Below, in pieces: positions 1 to 7,294 of a stretch of DNA of 11,955 nucleotides. The stretch lies in the NCBI GenBank assembly GCA_903861445.1, contig CAIOUK010000246.1:1-11955 (forward strand), read 5' to 3'. Origin of the DNA: an uncultured Verrucomicrobia subdivision 3 bacterium (GTDB lineage: Bacteria > Verrucomicrobiota > Verrucomicrobiia > Limisphaerales > UBA11358). Below the pieces are notes generated by a model. The model was not told the DNA's origin. It worked only from the letters and a program-made list of their open reading frames with translations, and did no database searches. The position numbers and the translations under genes were made by a program. Numbering within the stretch: position 1 is the stretch's first letter; each line of letters opens with the position of its first letter.

Positions 1-527
1 ACCGCGTCGAGAATCGCCTTGCGGCAGCCGTCGAGATCGCGGTTCGCGTGCAGCGCGTCGTCCGGCAGCGAGTATTGCGCGCCGACGTTTTCGCAGCCAC
101 CGCCCTTGAGCGCGAGCTTCACGGAAATTTCCGGCGAACGATGTTGGTGAAAATGAAAGCTCGGCGCGCCCGGACCGACATTCGTGCCGTCGTTCTTGCC
201 CGTAAGCGAATCAACCGAATTCTGGCGGAGATAACCTTTCTTCGTCGCCAGCGTCACCGCTTCACGCGCAGTTTCGGCGAACGTCACTTGGTCGTAGCCC
301 ACCGGCACGTCCACAAAAAACAAAACGCTGCCGGTGTCCTGGCAGATGGGCTGCGATTTGGTTTTCGCGAGCGCGATGTTCTGGTCAATGATCTTGAACG
401 CGTTGGCTGCGAGGGAATTTTTCTTTTCATTCTCCAGCGACGCAAGAATCGCGCGGTGAACGTCGTCGGGAATCTCGGCGGATGTGCGGCGGATGAGTTC
501 GACTAAAGAATCTAGCAGTTGGCTCAT
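1..527 (-). CDS. Class I fumarate hydratase, N-terminal part (partial, runs off left edge)
   Basis: Reading the minus strand from an ATG at 527-525 gives 175 codons that stay open to the window edge. The product begins MSQLLDSLVELIRR and carries PICQDTGS (Cys62, the first [4Fe-4S] ligand of class I fumarases), a VPVG segment, NVGPGAPSFHFH, and KGGGCENVGAQYSLP around residues 141-155. These are hallmarks of the class I fumarase / tartrate dehydratase alpha domain, which interconverts fumarate and malate in the cytoplasm using an oxygen-sensitive [4Fe-4S] cluster. The cluster Cys lies near residue 62, as in alpha-subunit (TtdA-like) proteins, rather than near residue 105 as in the longer E. coli FumA, so a two-subunit type or a short-N-terminus fusion is possible. 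The remaining cluster ligands and the beta domain are outside the window. No Shine-Dalgarno sequence precedes the start; the leader reads GGAACAAATTT. Fumarase versus tartrate dehydratase cannot be settled from this fragment. Confidence 0.85.
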   Translation of the reverse strand, partial: MSQLLDSLVELIRRTSAEIPDDVHRAILASLENEKKNSLAANAFKIIDQNIALAKTKSQPICQDTGSVLFFVDVPVGYDQVTFAETAREAVTLATKKGYLRQNSVDSLTGKNDGTNVGPGAPSFHFHQHRSPEISVKLALKGGGCENVGAQYSLPDDALHANRDLDGCRKAILDA

Positions 528-590
528 AAATTTGTTCCAGCTTACGGATTGAGCGCGCCAGCGTCAATTTGTGTTGGCGGGGTGAAGGAC

Positions 591-620
591 TTGACTTTTT
601 AAGGTAGCGGTGCGAATAAA
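591..620 (+). promoter_or_regulatory. Candidate sigma70-type promoter for the rhodanese gene
   Basis: TTGACT (591-596, 5 of 6 to the -35 consensus) is separated by 18 bases from AATAAA (615-620, 4 of 6 to the -10 consensus). Transcription would start near 627, giving a leader of about 50 nt before the ATG at 678. It lies in the 150-bp gap between the divergent fumarase and rhodanese genes. This is a consensus match by eye only, and promoter preferences in this phylum may differ. Confidence 0.35.
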
Positions 621-677
621 TGGCATCGCCCAGCCTAATGGTTGAAGCGATAAAACGAAACTGAACCATTCCAACAC

Positions 678-1064
678 ATGAAAAAAATATTTATTATCCT
701 CACGGCGGCGGTAGTGGCCGTGTCAGCTTACGCCAGTGAATTTGCCGATATCAGCGTCAGCGAAGTCAGCAAGCTCGCCGAAGCCAAATCGGCCGTCATC
801 ATTGACGTGAACGGTGCGAAATCCTACGCCGCCGGTCATGTTCCCGGTGCGTTGAGCTTTGCGGCCATCAAAAACAATCTGGCGGCGAGTCTGCCGGCGG
901 ACAAGGGCGCGTTGATCGTGGCCTATTGCGGCAACTCGAAATGCGGCGCTTATTTGCAGGCCGCCAAAGCCGTGCAAAAGCTCGGTTACACCAACGTCAA
1001 ACACATGGCGGCGGGCATTTCCGGCTGGAAGGAAGCGGGCATGAAGACGGAGCCGGCGAAATAA
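678..1064 (+). CDS. Exported single-domain rhodanese-like protein
   Basis: The 128-residue product has a Sec signal peptide (MKK, hydrophobic stretch 4-17, likely cleavage after A-Y-A at residue 19), so it acts outside the cytoplasm. One rhodanese domain fills residues 25-124: the IIDV strand at 41-44, AAGHVPGA at 51-58, the active-site loop YCGNSKCGA at 83-91, and a C-terminal AAGISGWKEAGM block at 111-122. Cys84 is the expected persulfide-forming nucleophile. The loop is C-x4-C, with Cys89 where classical rhodaneses have Arg, and the usual DVR motif is DVN. Single-domain rhodaneses carry sulfane sulfur or act in redox or sulfide handling; the substrate cannot be told here. The gene is probably monocistronic: its own candidate promoter precedes it and a strong terminator follows. 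No Shine-Dalgarno sequence is visible. Confidence 0.88.
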   Translation: MKKIFIILTAAVVAVSAYASEFADISVSEVSKLAEAKSAVIIDVNGAKSYAAGHVPGALSFAAIKNNLAASLPADKGALIVAYCGNSKCGAYLQAAKAVQKLGYTNVKHMAAGISGWKEAGMKTEPAK

Positions 1065-1084
1065 TTCTACACGACTTTTGACTG

Positions 1085-1115
1085 CGGGCGACTTGGCAAC
1101 GAGTCGCCCGTTTTT
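1085..1115 (+). terminator. Rho-independent terminator after the rhodanese gene
   Basis: A perfect 9-bp stem, CGGGCGACT (1085-1093) with AGTCGCCCG (1102-1110), encloses an 8-nt loop and is followed directly by TTTTT (1111-1115). It starts 21 bases after the rhodanese stop codon, where an intrinsic terminator is expected, and separates this gene from the downstream module. Confidence 0.88.
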
Positions 1116-1253
1116 AATGTTCGGATGTTTAGAAAAAATAACTTTTACCGTAACTTTATCTTGTCTGTGTTCGTCCAAGTGGATTGATTTGATGGATAAA
1201 TGATTGCGGAGTCATGGCATGCGAGTCACTCGAAGTCGGCGAGTCAGTATTAA
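1116..1253. other. Intergenic spacer between terminator and module promoter
   Basis: No gene is supported here. An ATG at 1214 is in frame with the large downstream gene, but the 40 residues it would add (1214-1333) do not resemble a signal peptide and would span the candidate promoter. The segment holds three copies of GAGTCA (1209-1214, 1223-1228, 1241-1246) and a short palindrome, CGAGT-C-ACTCG (1222-1232). Their function, if any, is unknown. Confidence 0.5.
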
Positions 1254-1287
1254 CTGTCATTGACAGAGGTTTCAGTGGCCATAATAT
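1254..1287 (+). promoter_or_regulatory. Candidate promoter with palindromic operator overlapping the -35 box
   Basis: TTGACA (1260-1265, 6 of 6) and TAATAT (1282-1287, 4 of 6) are separated by 16 bases. The -35 box lies within a perfect 13-bp palindrome, CTGTCA-T-TGACAG (1254-1266), the kind of placement expected for a repressor or other regulator competing with RNA polymerase. Transcription would begin near 1294, about 40 nt before the preferred start codon at 1334, and would serve the three-gene exported module. The assignment rests on consensus and symmetry only. Confidence 0.45.
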
Positions 1288-1333
1288 CACCGACACCCAT
1301 TTTTTATTTCGTCGCAAAACGAATTTTTACCAG

Positions 1334-4300
1334 ATGAATTGTCATAAAATTGTGTCCGCCGTATTTGGTTGCCTGTTGGCGGTGACCGCGTTTGGCAAGC
1401 CGGCGGCGGGCGGCGTTTCCTACAACCGCGACGTGCGGCCAATTCTGTCCGAGAATTGTTTTTCCTGCCACGGCGCTGATTCCGCCTCGCGCAAAGCGGG
1501 GCTGCGGCTCGATCATTTTGAGACGGCCACCAACAAATTGGAAGACGGCGCCATCGCCATCGTGCCGGGCCGGCCGGAGCAAAGTGAAGTGATTCGCCGC
1601 ATCGCGGCCACGGATGACGACCAGATGCCGCCGGCCAAAATCAACAAAGTTTTGAAGCCGGAACAAAAAGAAGTTTTGAAAAAGTGGATTGCCGCCGGTG
1701 CCAAATACGAACCGCATTGGGCCTTCGTCCCGCCGGTGAAAGCGCCGCTGCCGCCGGTCAAAAATACCAAATGGGTAAAAAATCCGGTTGATGATTTCAT
1801 TCTCGCCCGGCTGGAAGCGGAAAAATTAAAACCTAATGCCGTGGCGGACAAGCGCACGTTGATTCGCCGCGTTTCCCTTGATTTGACCGGTCTGCCGCCC
1901 GCGCCGGAAGCGATTGAGGCGTTTGTGCAGGACCAGTCGCCGGATGCCTACGAGAAGGTCGTTGATCGTCTGCTGGCCTCGCCGCAGTGGGGTGAGCATC
2001 GCGCCCGTTACTGGCTGGACGCCGCGCGCTACGGCGACACGCACGGGATTCACTTCGATAATTACCGTGAAATGTGGTCGTATCGCGAATGGGTCATCAA
2101 GGCGTTCAACACCAATATGTCCTTTGATGAATTCACCATTGAAAATCTCGCGGGCGATTTGTTGCCCAACGCCACGCGCGACCAAAAAATCGGCAGCGGC
2201 TTCAACCGTTGCAACGTCACGTCGAATGAAGGCGGCTTGATTGACGAGGAATATCTGGCGCTTTACGCCCGCGACCGCACGGAGACCACCGGCCAGACCT
2301 GGCTCGGTCTGACCGTTGGCTGCGCCGTGTGCCATGACCACAAATACGACCCGCTCACGCAAAAAAACTTTTATTCGCTCTCGGCGTTTTTTAACAACAC
2401 CACGCAAAAAGCCAAAGACGGCAATATCAAGGACACGCCGCCGACCATTCCCGTGCCCCAGCCGGAAGACGATGCCCGCTGGCAGAAACTTGGCGATGAA
2501 ATTCCCGCTGCCGAGCAAAAAGTCACGGAGCGAAAAACTTTTGCGCGCAGTGATTTCACAAACTGGCTGGCGCTGCCGTATCATCCGGGCATTTCCTCGT
2601 CGCCTACGGCGGACAAGCTGGTTTTTGCCGCGCCGCTGGATGAAGGCGCGGGAACCCAGATCCATGTGGATATCAAAGGCACAAATCAAGCCGTGGATAT
2701 TGGCGATAACACCAACCGGCTGGAAGGTGCGGTGGCGGCTCTGGCCTACACCACGAGCGGCTCGAACGCGCCAGCGTTCGCCGGGGTGGGCGATTTCGAG
2801 CGCACGAACGCTTTTAGTCTCAGTGTTTGGGTGCGGCTACAGGACGATGTGGACGGCACGTTGTTCGGACGTTTGGATGATCGCGAAACACTTCATGGCT
2901 GGAATTTACTATTGAATGAAGGCCGGCCGGTGTTTCAGATGTTCGGCGAGTCGGGGACGAATTCGCTACGGGTGGCTGTCAAGAAGGAGTTGGCCACCAA
3001 CCGTTGGTATCATGTCGCGGTGACTTACGATGGTTCGTCCAAGGCGAAAGGCGTGAAGCTTTTCGTCAACGGAAAAATTCAGGAAGTGGATGTTCCGGCC
3101 AACAACTTGAACGCTTCGGTGCGCACCGCTGTGGCCTTCAAAATCGGTCAGCGGGAAACGAATTCGGCGGTGGCACACGCGGGTTTGCAAGATTTGAAAA
3201 TCTTTGCCCGCGCGCTGGCACCGGAGGAGGTGACGGATTTGATGAGCAAACCGCGATTGTTCTGGCTGGCGCACAAGCCGCAACGCCCGCCGGAGGAGAC
3301 CGAGGAACTCTTTTCCCTCTGGCTCGTCGGCGCGGATGATGTTTATCGCGGGCTGGTCACGACGCGGGATGCTTTGAGCAAAGAGCAGGCGGAAATCCGC
3401 AAGCGTGGCACGGTGGCATATGTGATGAACGAACGCACCAATGCCCCCGAGGCTTACGTTTTGTTCCGGGGCGCGTATGACCAGCGCCGTGACCGGGTGA
3501 CGCCCACCACACCGGAATTTCTGCCGCCCATGCCGGCGGATTTGTCGCGGAACCGGCTGGGGTTTGCCCAATGGCTGTTGCGCCCGGAAAACCCGCTGAC
3601 GGCGCGCGTGACGGTGAACCGTTTCTGGCAGGAGCTATTCGGCACGGGCATCGTCAAGACGGCGGGCGATTTCGGCGTGGCCGGCGAACAGCCGTCGCAC
3701 CAGGAATTACTGGACTGGCTAGCGGTGGATTTCCGTGAGCACAGCTGGGATGTGAAGCGGATTTTCAAATTAATGGTCATGTCGGCCACCTATCAGCAAG
3801 CGGCGACGGCCACGGCGGAAAAACTGGAAAAAGATCCGGAGAACCGCCTACTCGCGCGTGGGCCACGCTTCCGCATGGATGGCGAGATGGTGCGCGACTA
3901 TGCGCTGGCGGCGAGCGGTTTGCTGGTGGAGAAAATCGGTGGGCCGAGCACGCGGCCGTATCAACCGCCGGGCATTTGGGATGAAGTCGGCATGCCGCAG
4001 GGCGACACGCGCAAATACGTCCAAGATCACGGCGACAATCTGTATCGCCGCAGCGTTTATAGTTTCTGGAAACGCCAGGCGCCGCCGGCCGCGATGGAAA
4101 TTTTCAACGCACCCTCGCGCGAGGTTTGCACGGTGCGGCGCGAGCGCACGGACACGCCGCTGCAGGCGTTGGTGACATTGAACGATCCGCAATTTGTCGA
4201 AGCCGCGCGCGTGCTGGCGCAGAAAAGTCTGGCGGATAAAGATCACGCGCTGGATTTCATGGCCGAACGGCTGTTGGCGCGGCCTTTGACATCGAAGGAA

Positions 4301-4486
4301 AAGAAAATCATCACGGCCAGTGCCAAGGATTTGCTGGCGTATTATCAGACGCAGCCCAAAGCGGCGGAACAGTTGCTGGCGGTGGGCGAAACAAAACCGG
4401 ATGCCAAGATTGATCCGCCCACGCTCGCGGCCTACACGATGGTCGCGAACGAGCTGATGAACCTCGACGAAGTCCTGAACAAATAA
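1334..4486 (+). CDS. Exported PSCyt1-DUF1549-LamG-DUF1553 (PSD1) multi-domain cytochrome c-like protein
   Basis: The 1050-residue product begins with a Sec-type signal peptide (MNCHKIVSAVFGCLLAVTAF). Next comes a planctomycete-type cytochrome c domain with NCFSCHGA (heme motif C42-x2-C45-H46) in the context YNRDVRPILSE. A DUF1549 (PSCyt2) domain follows from about residue 153, including RRVSLDLTGLPPAPE and QWGEHRARYWLDAARYGDT. It ends with GCAVCHDHKYDP, a second CxxCH at 330-334. A LamG/concanavalin-like domain occupies about 428-640, and DUF1553 (PSD1) runs from about 739 (RLGFAQWLLRPENPLTARV) to near 1000. This architecture is typical of Planctomycetota and Verrucomicrobiota. It is often linked by context to periplasmic polysaccharide or organic-matter use, but the reaction is unproven. 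ATG 1334 is chosen over the in-frame ATG 1214 because only 1334 gives a signal peptide and lies downstream of the candidate promoter. The gene is followed after 3 nt by the DUF1501 gene. Confidence 0.9.
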   Translation: MNCHKIVSAVFGCLLAVTAFGKPAAGGVSYNRDVRPILSENCFSCHGADSASRKAGLRLDHFETATNKLEDGAIAIVPGRPEQSEVIRRIAATDDDQMPPAKINKVLKPEQKEVLKKWIAAGAKYEPHWAFVPPVKAPLPPVKNTKWVKNPVDDFILARLEAEKLKPNAVADKRTLIRRVSLDLTGLPPAPEAIEAFVQDQSPDAYEKVVDRLLASPQWGEHRARYWLDAARYGDTHGIHFDNYREMWSYREWVIKAFNTNMSFDEFTIENLAGDLLPNATRDQKIGSGFNRCNVTSNEGGLIDEEYLALYARDRTETTGQTWLGLTVGCAVCHDHKYDPLTQKNFYSLSAFFNNTTQKAKDGNIKDTPPTIPVPQPEDDARWQKLGDEIPAAEQKVTERKTFARSDFTNWLALPYHPGISSSPTADKLVFAAPLDEGAGTQIHVDIKGTNQAVDIGDNTNRLEGAVAALAYTTSGSNAPAFAGVGDFERTNAFSLSVWVRLQDDVDGTLFGRLDDRETLHGWNLLLNEGRPVFQMFGESGTNSLRVAVKKELATNRWYHVAVTYDGSSKAKGVKLFVNGKIQEVDVPANNLNASVRTAVAFKIGQRETNSAVAHAGLQDLKIFARALAPEEVTDLMSKPRLFWLAHKPQRPPEETEELFSLWLVGADDVYRGLVTTRDALSKEQAEIRKRGTVAYVMNERTNAPEAYVLFRGAYDQRRDRVTPTTPEFLPPMPADLSRNRLGFAQWLLRPENPLTARVTVNRFWQELFGTGIVKTAGDFGVAGEQPSHQELLDWLAVDFREHSWDVKRIFKLMVMSATYQQAATATAEKLEKDPENRLLARGPRFRMDGEMVRDYALAASGLLVEKIGGPSTRPYQPPGIWDEVGMPQGDTRKYVQDHGDNLYRRSVYSFWKRQAPPAAMEIFNAPSREVCTVRRERTDTPLQALVTLNDPQFVEAARVLAQKSLADKDHALDFMAERLLARPLTSKEKKIITASAKDLLAYYQTQPKAAEQLLAVGETKPDAKIDPPTLAAYTMVANELMNLDEVLNK

Positions 4487-4489
4487 TTT
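4481..4489 (+). promoter_or_regulatory. AAATAATTT start-codon leader (DUF1501 gene)
   Basis: AAATAATTT directly abuts the ATG at 4490 and contains the TAA stop of the upstream gene. No Shine-Dalgarno sequence is present. The same nonamer occurs at three hox junctions. Confidence 0.35.
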
Positions 4490-5989
4490 ATGAGCCACGA
4501 ATTTCAAGCGCATCCGCTGTTGCAGGATTACGTCCGCTACGAAACGCGCCGGCAGTTTTTCAAGCGCGGCGCCAGCTTGCTCGGCACGGCGGCGTTGGCC
4601 GCGCTCGCGCCGAATCTGTTGTTGGCTGATGACAAAAAAGCCGCCGCCGCCGGCGATGCGGAAAAGATGTTGCGCTCCCTCGGGCCGCATTTTCCGCCCA
4701 AGGCGAAGCGAGTTATTTATCTGCACATGGTCGGCGGGCCGCCGCAGATGGATTTGTTCGATTACAAGCCGAAGCTGGGCGAATATTTTGACAAGGATTT
4801 GCCGGATTCCGTCCGCATGGGGCAGCGCATCACGACGATGACGAGCGGTCAAAAGCGGTTGCCCATTGCGCCCTCGAAATACAAGTTCACCCAATGTGGC
4901 AAGGGCGGCATGTGGGTCAGCGAACTGCTGCCGTGGACGGCGAAGATGGCGGACGACCTGTGCTTCATCCGCTCGATGAACACTGACGCCATCAATCACG
5001 AGCCGGCCATCACGTTCATGCAAACCGGCAACCAAATCACCGGCAAGCCGTGCCTCGGCTCGTGGGTTTCTTACGGCCTCGGTTCGATGAATGAAAATCT
5101 GCCGACGTTCGTGGTGCTCATCGCGAAGTCCACGAACACCGAGCAGTTGCAGGCGATTGGCACACGGCTGTGGTCGGCGGGTTATCTGCCGGGCGAACAC
5201 GCCGGGGTTTCGCTGCGCACTGCCGGCGATCCGATTCTCTTCATCAACAATCCCGCCGGCGTGGACGAAAAAGTCCGGCGCAAAACGCTCGACGGCTTGA
5301 AGGCATTGAACGAAATTAATTTCCGAAATGTCGGCGATCCCGAAACGCACACGCGCATCAAGCAATACGAATTGGCGTTCCGGATGCAGTCGAGCGTGCC
5401 GGATTTATCCGACCTCTCGAAGGAATCGGCGGCGACCTACGCGCTTTACGGCGACGACGCGAAGAAACCCGGCACGTTTGCCAACACGGCGCTGTTGGCG
5501 CGGCGGCTTGTCGAGCGCGGCGTGCGCTTCGTGCAGATTTATCACAACAACTGGGACACGCACTCGAACGTCGGCGGCCGGCTGCCGCAGCAATGCAAGG
5601 ACATTGATCAGGCGTGCTATGGCCTGATTCAAGATTTGAAGGCGCGTGGGATGCTCGACGATACGCTTGTGGTTTGGGGCGGCGAATTTGGCCGCACGAT
5701 TTATTCGCAAGGCCAGTTGACGAAAGACAATTACGGTCGTGACCATCATCCGCGCTGCTACACGATGTGGATGGCCGGCGGCGGCGCGAAGCCCGGGCTG
5801 GTTCACGGCGAGACGGATGATTTTTCCTACAACATCATTAAAGACCCTGTCCACGTTCACGATTTTCACGCGACCGCGCTCAAGCTGCTCGGCTTCGACC
5901 ACCTAAAAATGACCTACCGTTTTCAAGGTCTTGACCAGCGGCTCACCGGCGTCGTGCCGGCGAATGTGATTGACCAACTGATTGCCTGA
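4490..5989 (+). CDS. Tat-exported DUF1501 family protein
   Basis: The 499-residue product has a twin-arginine signal, TRRQFFKRGASLLGTAALAA (residues 19-38; R20-R21), implying export in folded form, probably with a bound cofactor or metal. The body matches DUF1501, a distant relative of the sulfatase/alkaline phosphatase fold: RVIYLHMVGGPPQMDLFDYKP (split as 74-84 and 85-94), NNWDTHSN (353-360), VVWGGEFGRT (394-403), and YGRDHHPRCY (415-424), followed by MAGGGAKPG. The Asp and His residues in WDTH and GRDHH are good candidates for metal binding. DUF1501 genes almost always sit beside PSCyt/DUF1549/DUF1553 genes, as here (3 nt gap), so the two products probably act together outside the cytoplasm. 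The molecular activity of the family is not established. A start at 4490 gives a 19-residue n-region before the twin arginines, which is normal. Confidence 0.9.
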   Translation: MSHEFQAHPLLQDYVRYETRRQFFKRGASLLGTAALAALAPNLLLADDKKAAAAGDAEKMLRSLGPHFPPKAKRVIYLHMVGGPPQMDLFDYKPKLGEYFDKDLPDSVRMGQRITTMTSGQKRLPIAPSKYKFTQCGKGGMWVSELLPWTAKMADDLCFIRSMNTDAINHEPAITFMQTGNQITGKPCLGSWVSYGLGSMNENLPTFVVLIAKSTNTEQLQAIGTRLWSAGYLPGEHAGVSLRTAGDPILFINNPAGVDEKVRRKTLDGLKALNEINFRNVGDPETHTRIKQYELAFRMQSSVPDLSDLSKESAATYALYGDDAKKPGTFANTALLARRLVERGVRFVQIYHNNWDTHSNVGGRLPQQCKDIDQACYGLIQDLKARGMLDDTLVVWGGEFGRTIYSQGQLTKDNYGRDHHPRCYTMWMAGGGAKPGLVHGETDDFSYNIIKDPVHVHDFHATALKLLGFDHLKMTYRFQGLDQRLTGVVPANVIDQLIA

Positions 5990-6011
5990 AAATTAAATAC
6001 AAACCCGCTTT

Positions 6012-7052
6012 ATGAATAAATCAAATTTGAACCGCCGCGAATTCATCAAGCGCACGGGCGCGGCCGCAACTGTTTTGGCCGCTGCACCGTATATCATTGC
6101 GCAGGACAAAACCGGCAGCCGTCTGCCGGTCATCGGCACTGGCGAGCATCAATACGAAGTCATCCACGACTGGGGCGAACTGCCGGCCGGCCACGTTTAC
6201 GGCAATACGCACGGCGTCGCGGTGGACGCGCAGGGCGAGATTCACATCAAGCACACCGTTGGCAAGGGCGCGAAAATTGACGATGCCGTCGTGGTGTTCG
6301 ACGCCGATGGGAAGTTCGTGCGTTCCTGGGGCAAGGAATACAAGGGCGGCGCGCACGGCCTGCATTTGAGCAAGGAAGGCAACGGCGAATTTTTCTACCT
6401 GTGTGACACCAAGCGGCATGAATTTGCCAAGACGACGCTGGCGGGCAAGGAGCTTTGGCGCAAGTGGGCGCCGGAACAATGCACTGGCTACACGATGCCG
6501 GATGAATTTGTGCCGACGAACATTGCAGTAGCGCCGGGCGGAAATTTTTTTGTGGCCGACGGCTACGGCAAAAGTTTCATCCACGAATACGACCGCGACG
6601 CCAAATATCTCCGCAGCTTCGGTGGCAAGGGCGCGGCTCCGGGCCAGACGAGTTGTCCGCATGGTTTGATGGTGGATTTGCGCGGCGAAAAGCCGGTGTT
6701 GGTCGTGGCTGACCGCAGCAACAACCGGCTGCAAAACTTTACCCTCGACGGCGCGCACCTAGGCTTTGTTACGGAAAATGTTCTGGAACCCTGCCATTTT
6801 CACACGCACGGAAAACTGATGGTGGTGCCGGACTTGCACGCGCGTGTCACACTGCTGGATGAAAGCTTCAAGCTCGTCGCCCAGCTTGGCGAAGGTCCCG
6901 GCTACAAAGGTTTGCGGACGCTGACGCGCGATCATTTTATCCCCGGCCAGTTCATCGCGCCGCACAGCGCGTGTTTTGACCGCGAGGGGAACATTTTCGT
7001 CGTCGAATGGGTCGAGGTCGGCCGTGTCACCAAGCTCCGCAAAATTGCCTGA
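6012..7052 (+). CDS. Tat-exported NHL-repeat beta-propeller protein (PAL-like)
   Basis: The 346-residue product starts with a twin-arginine signal, LNRREFIKRTGAAATVLAAA (residues 6-25; R8-R9). The rest is a six-bladed NHL-type beta-propeller. Blade-like units include HGVAVDAQGEIHI (68-79), VVFDADGKFVRSWG (94-107), NIAVAPGGNFFVADGYG (170-186), HGLMVDLRGEKPVLVVADRS (217-236), NRLQNFTLDG (238-247) and a final DREGNIFVVEWVEVGRVTKL (323-342). Histidines recur at the start of successive inner strands (H68, H115, H217, H318), resembling the central metal-binding histidines of peptidyl-alpha-hydroxyglycine amidating lyase propellers; the catalytic role is inferred, not shown. It follows the DUF1501 gene by 22 nt and is probably the last gene of that operon. 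No Shine-Dalgarno sequence and no convincing terminator (no hairpin with T-tract) were found. Confidence 0.85.
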   Translation: MNKSNLNRREFIKRTGAAATVLAAAPYIIAQDKTGSRLPVIGTGEHQYEVIHDWGELPAGHVYGNTHGVAVDAQGEIHIKHTVGKGAKIDDAVVVFDADGKFVRSWGKEYKGGAHGLHLSKEGNGEFFYLCDTKRHEFAKTTLAGKELWRKWAPEQCTGYTMPDEFVPTNIAVAPGGNFFVADGYGKSFIHEYDRDAKYLRSFGGKGAAPGQTSCPHGLMVDLRGEKPVLVVADRSNNRLQNFTLDGAHLGFVTENVLEPCHFHTHGKLMVVPDLHARVTLLDESFKLVAQLGEGPGYKGLRTLTRDHFIPGQFIAPHSACFDREGNIFVVEWVEVGRVTKLRKIA

Positions 7053-7294
7053 TGTGATAGCTGGTAAACCGGCTGCTGAAGTTGGATAATTTGAATTAGA
7101 ATCTCATTTTTTATTCTTCTAGCAGAAATCGCGGTTATCTATAACGCCTGTTGTAGCGCGATAAATTAAGGGGTTTTCTCTCGTCAGCAATAATGCCCGT
7201 CGGCTTTATCTAGCCCGCCTCCGATTCTTTTTGGAGATTCACCAAAGCAATTAACAGTGACTTTTTGCCAAAAACGGTGGTGATATATGTGAAG
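7053..7294. other. Intergenic region upstream of the hox operon
   Basis: This A/T-rich gap of about 240 bases separates the exported module from the hydrogenase operon and should contain the hox promoter. I see no open frame worth calling. An imperfect hairpin, AGCTGGT-AA-ACCGGCT (7059-7074), just after the propeller stop lacks a T-tract, so I do not call it a terminator. A sigma54 signature (GG-N10-GC) was sought and not found. No sigma70 match with acceptable spacing stands out. Confidence 0.6.

Noticed and set aside
48..506. A 152-codon plus-strand open frame at the left edge
   Set aside because: The opposite strand encodes a clear class I fumarase through this entire stretch; the plus-strand frame is its shadow.
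525..568. A minus-strand TTGACG-N17-TAAGCT as a fumarase promoter
   Set aside because: The -10 match is only 3 of 6 and the resulting leader would be only a few bases long; not strong enough to list.
427..669. An 80-codon minus-strand open frame covering the fumarase/rhodanese gap
   Set aside because: It overlaps the fumarase start out of frame and has no recognisable features.
1214..1333. A 40-residue N-terminal extension of the PSCyt protein from ATG 1214
   Set aside because: It would place the signal peptide internally and run translation through the candidate promoter and palindrome. ATG 1334 gives a normal exported protein.
1826..2689. A 287-codon minus-strand open frame inside the PSCyt gene
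   Set aside because: It is antisense to conserved DUF1549 sequence, with shadow-type composition and no motif.
3848..5365. A 505-codon open frame on the minus strand
   Set aside because: It is antisense to two well-supported genes and crosses their junction. Its product is Arg/His-rich with no recognisable domain, as expected from the reverse strand of GC-rich codons.
7059..7074. Hairpin after the propeller gene as a terminator
   Set aside because: The stem is short with a wobble pair and essentially no loop, and no T-tract follows.
7233..7248. A possible sigma54 promoter ahead of hoxE
   Set aside because: The GG and GC elements are 12 bases apart rather than the required 10, and the flanking bases do not fit.
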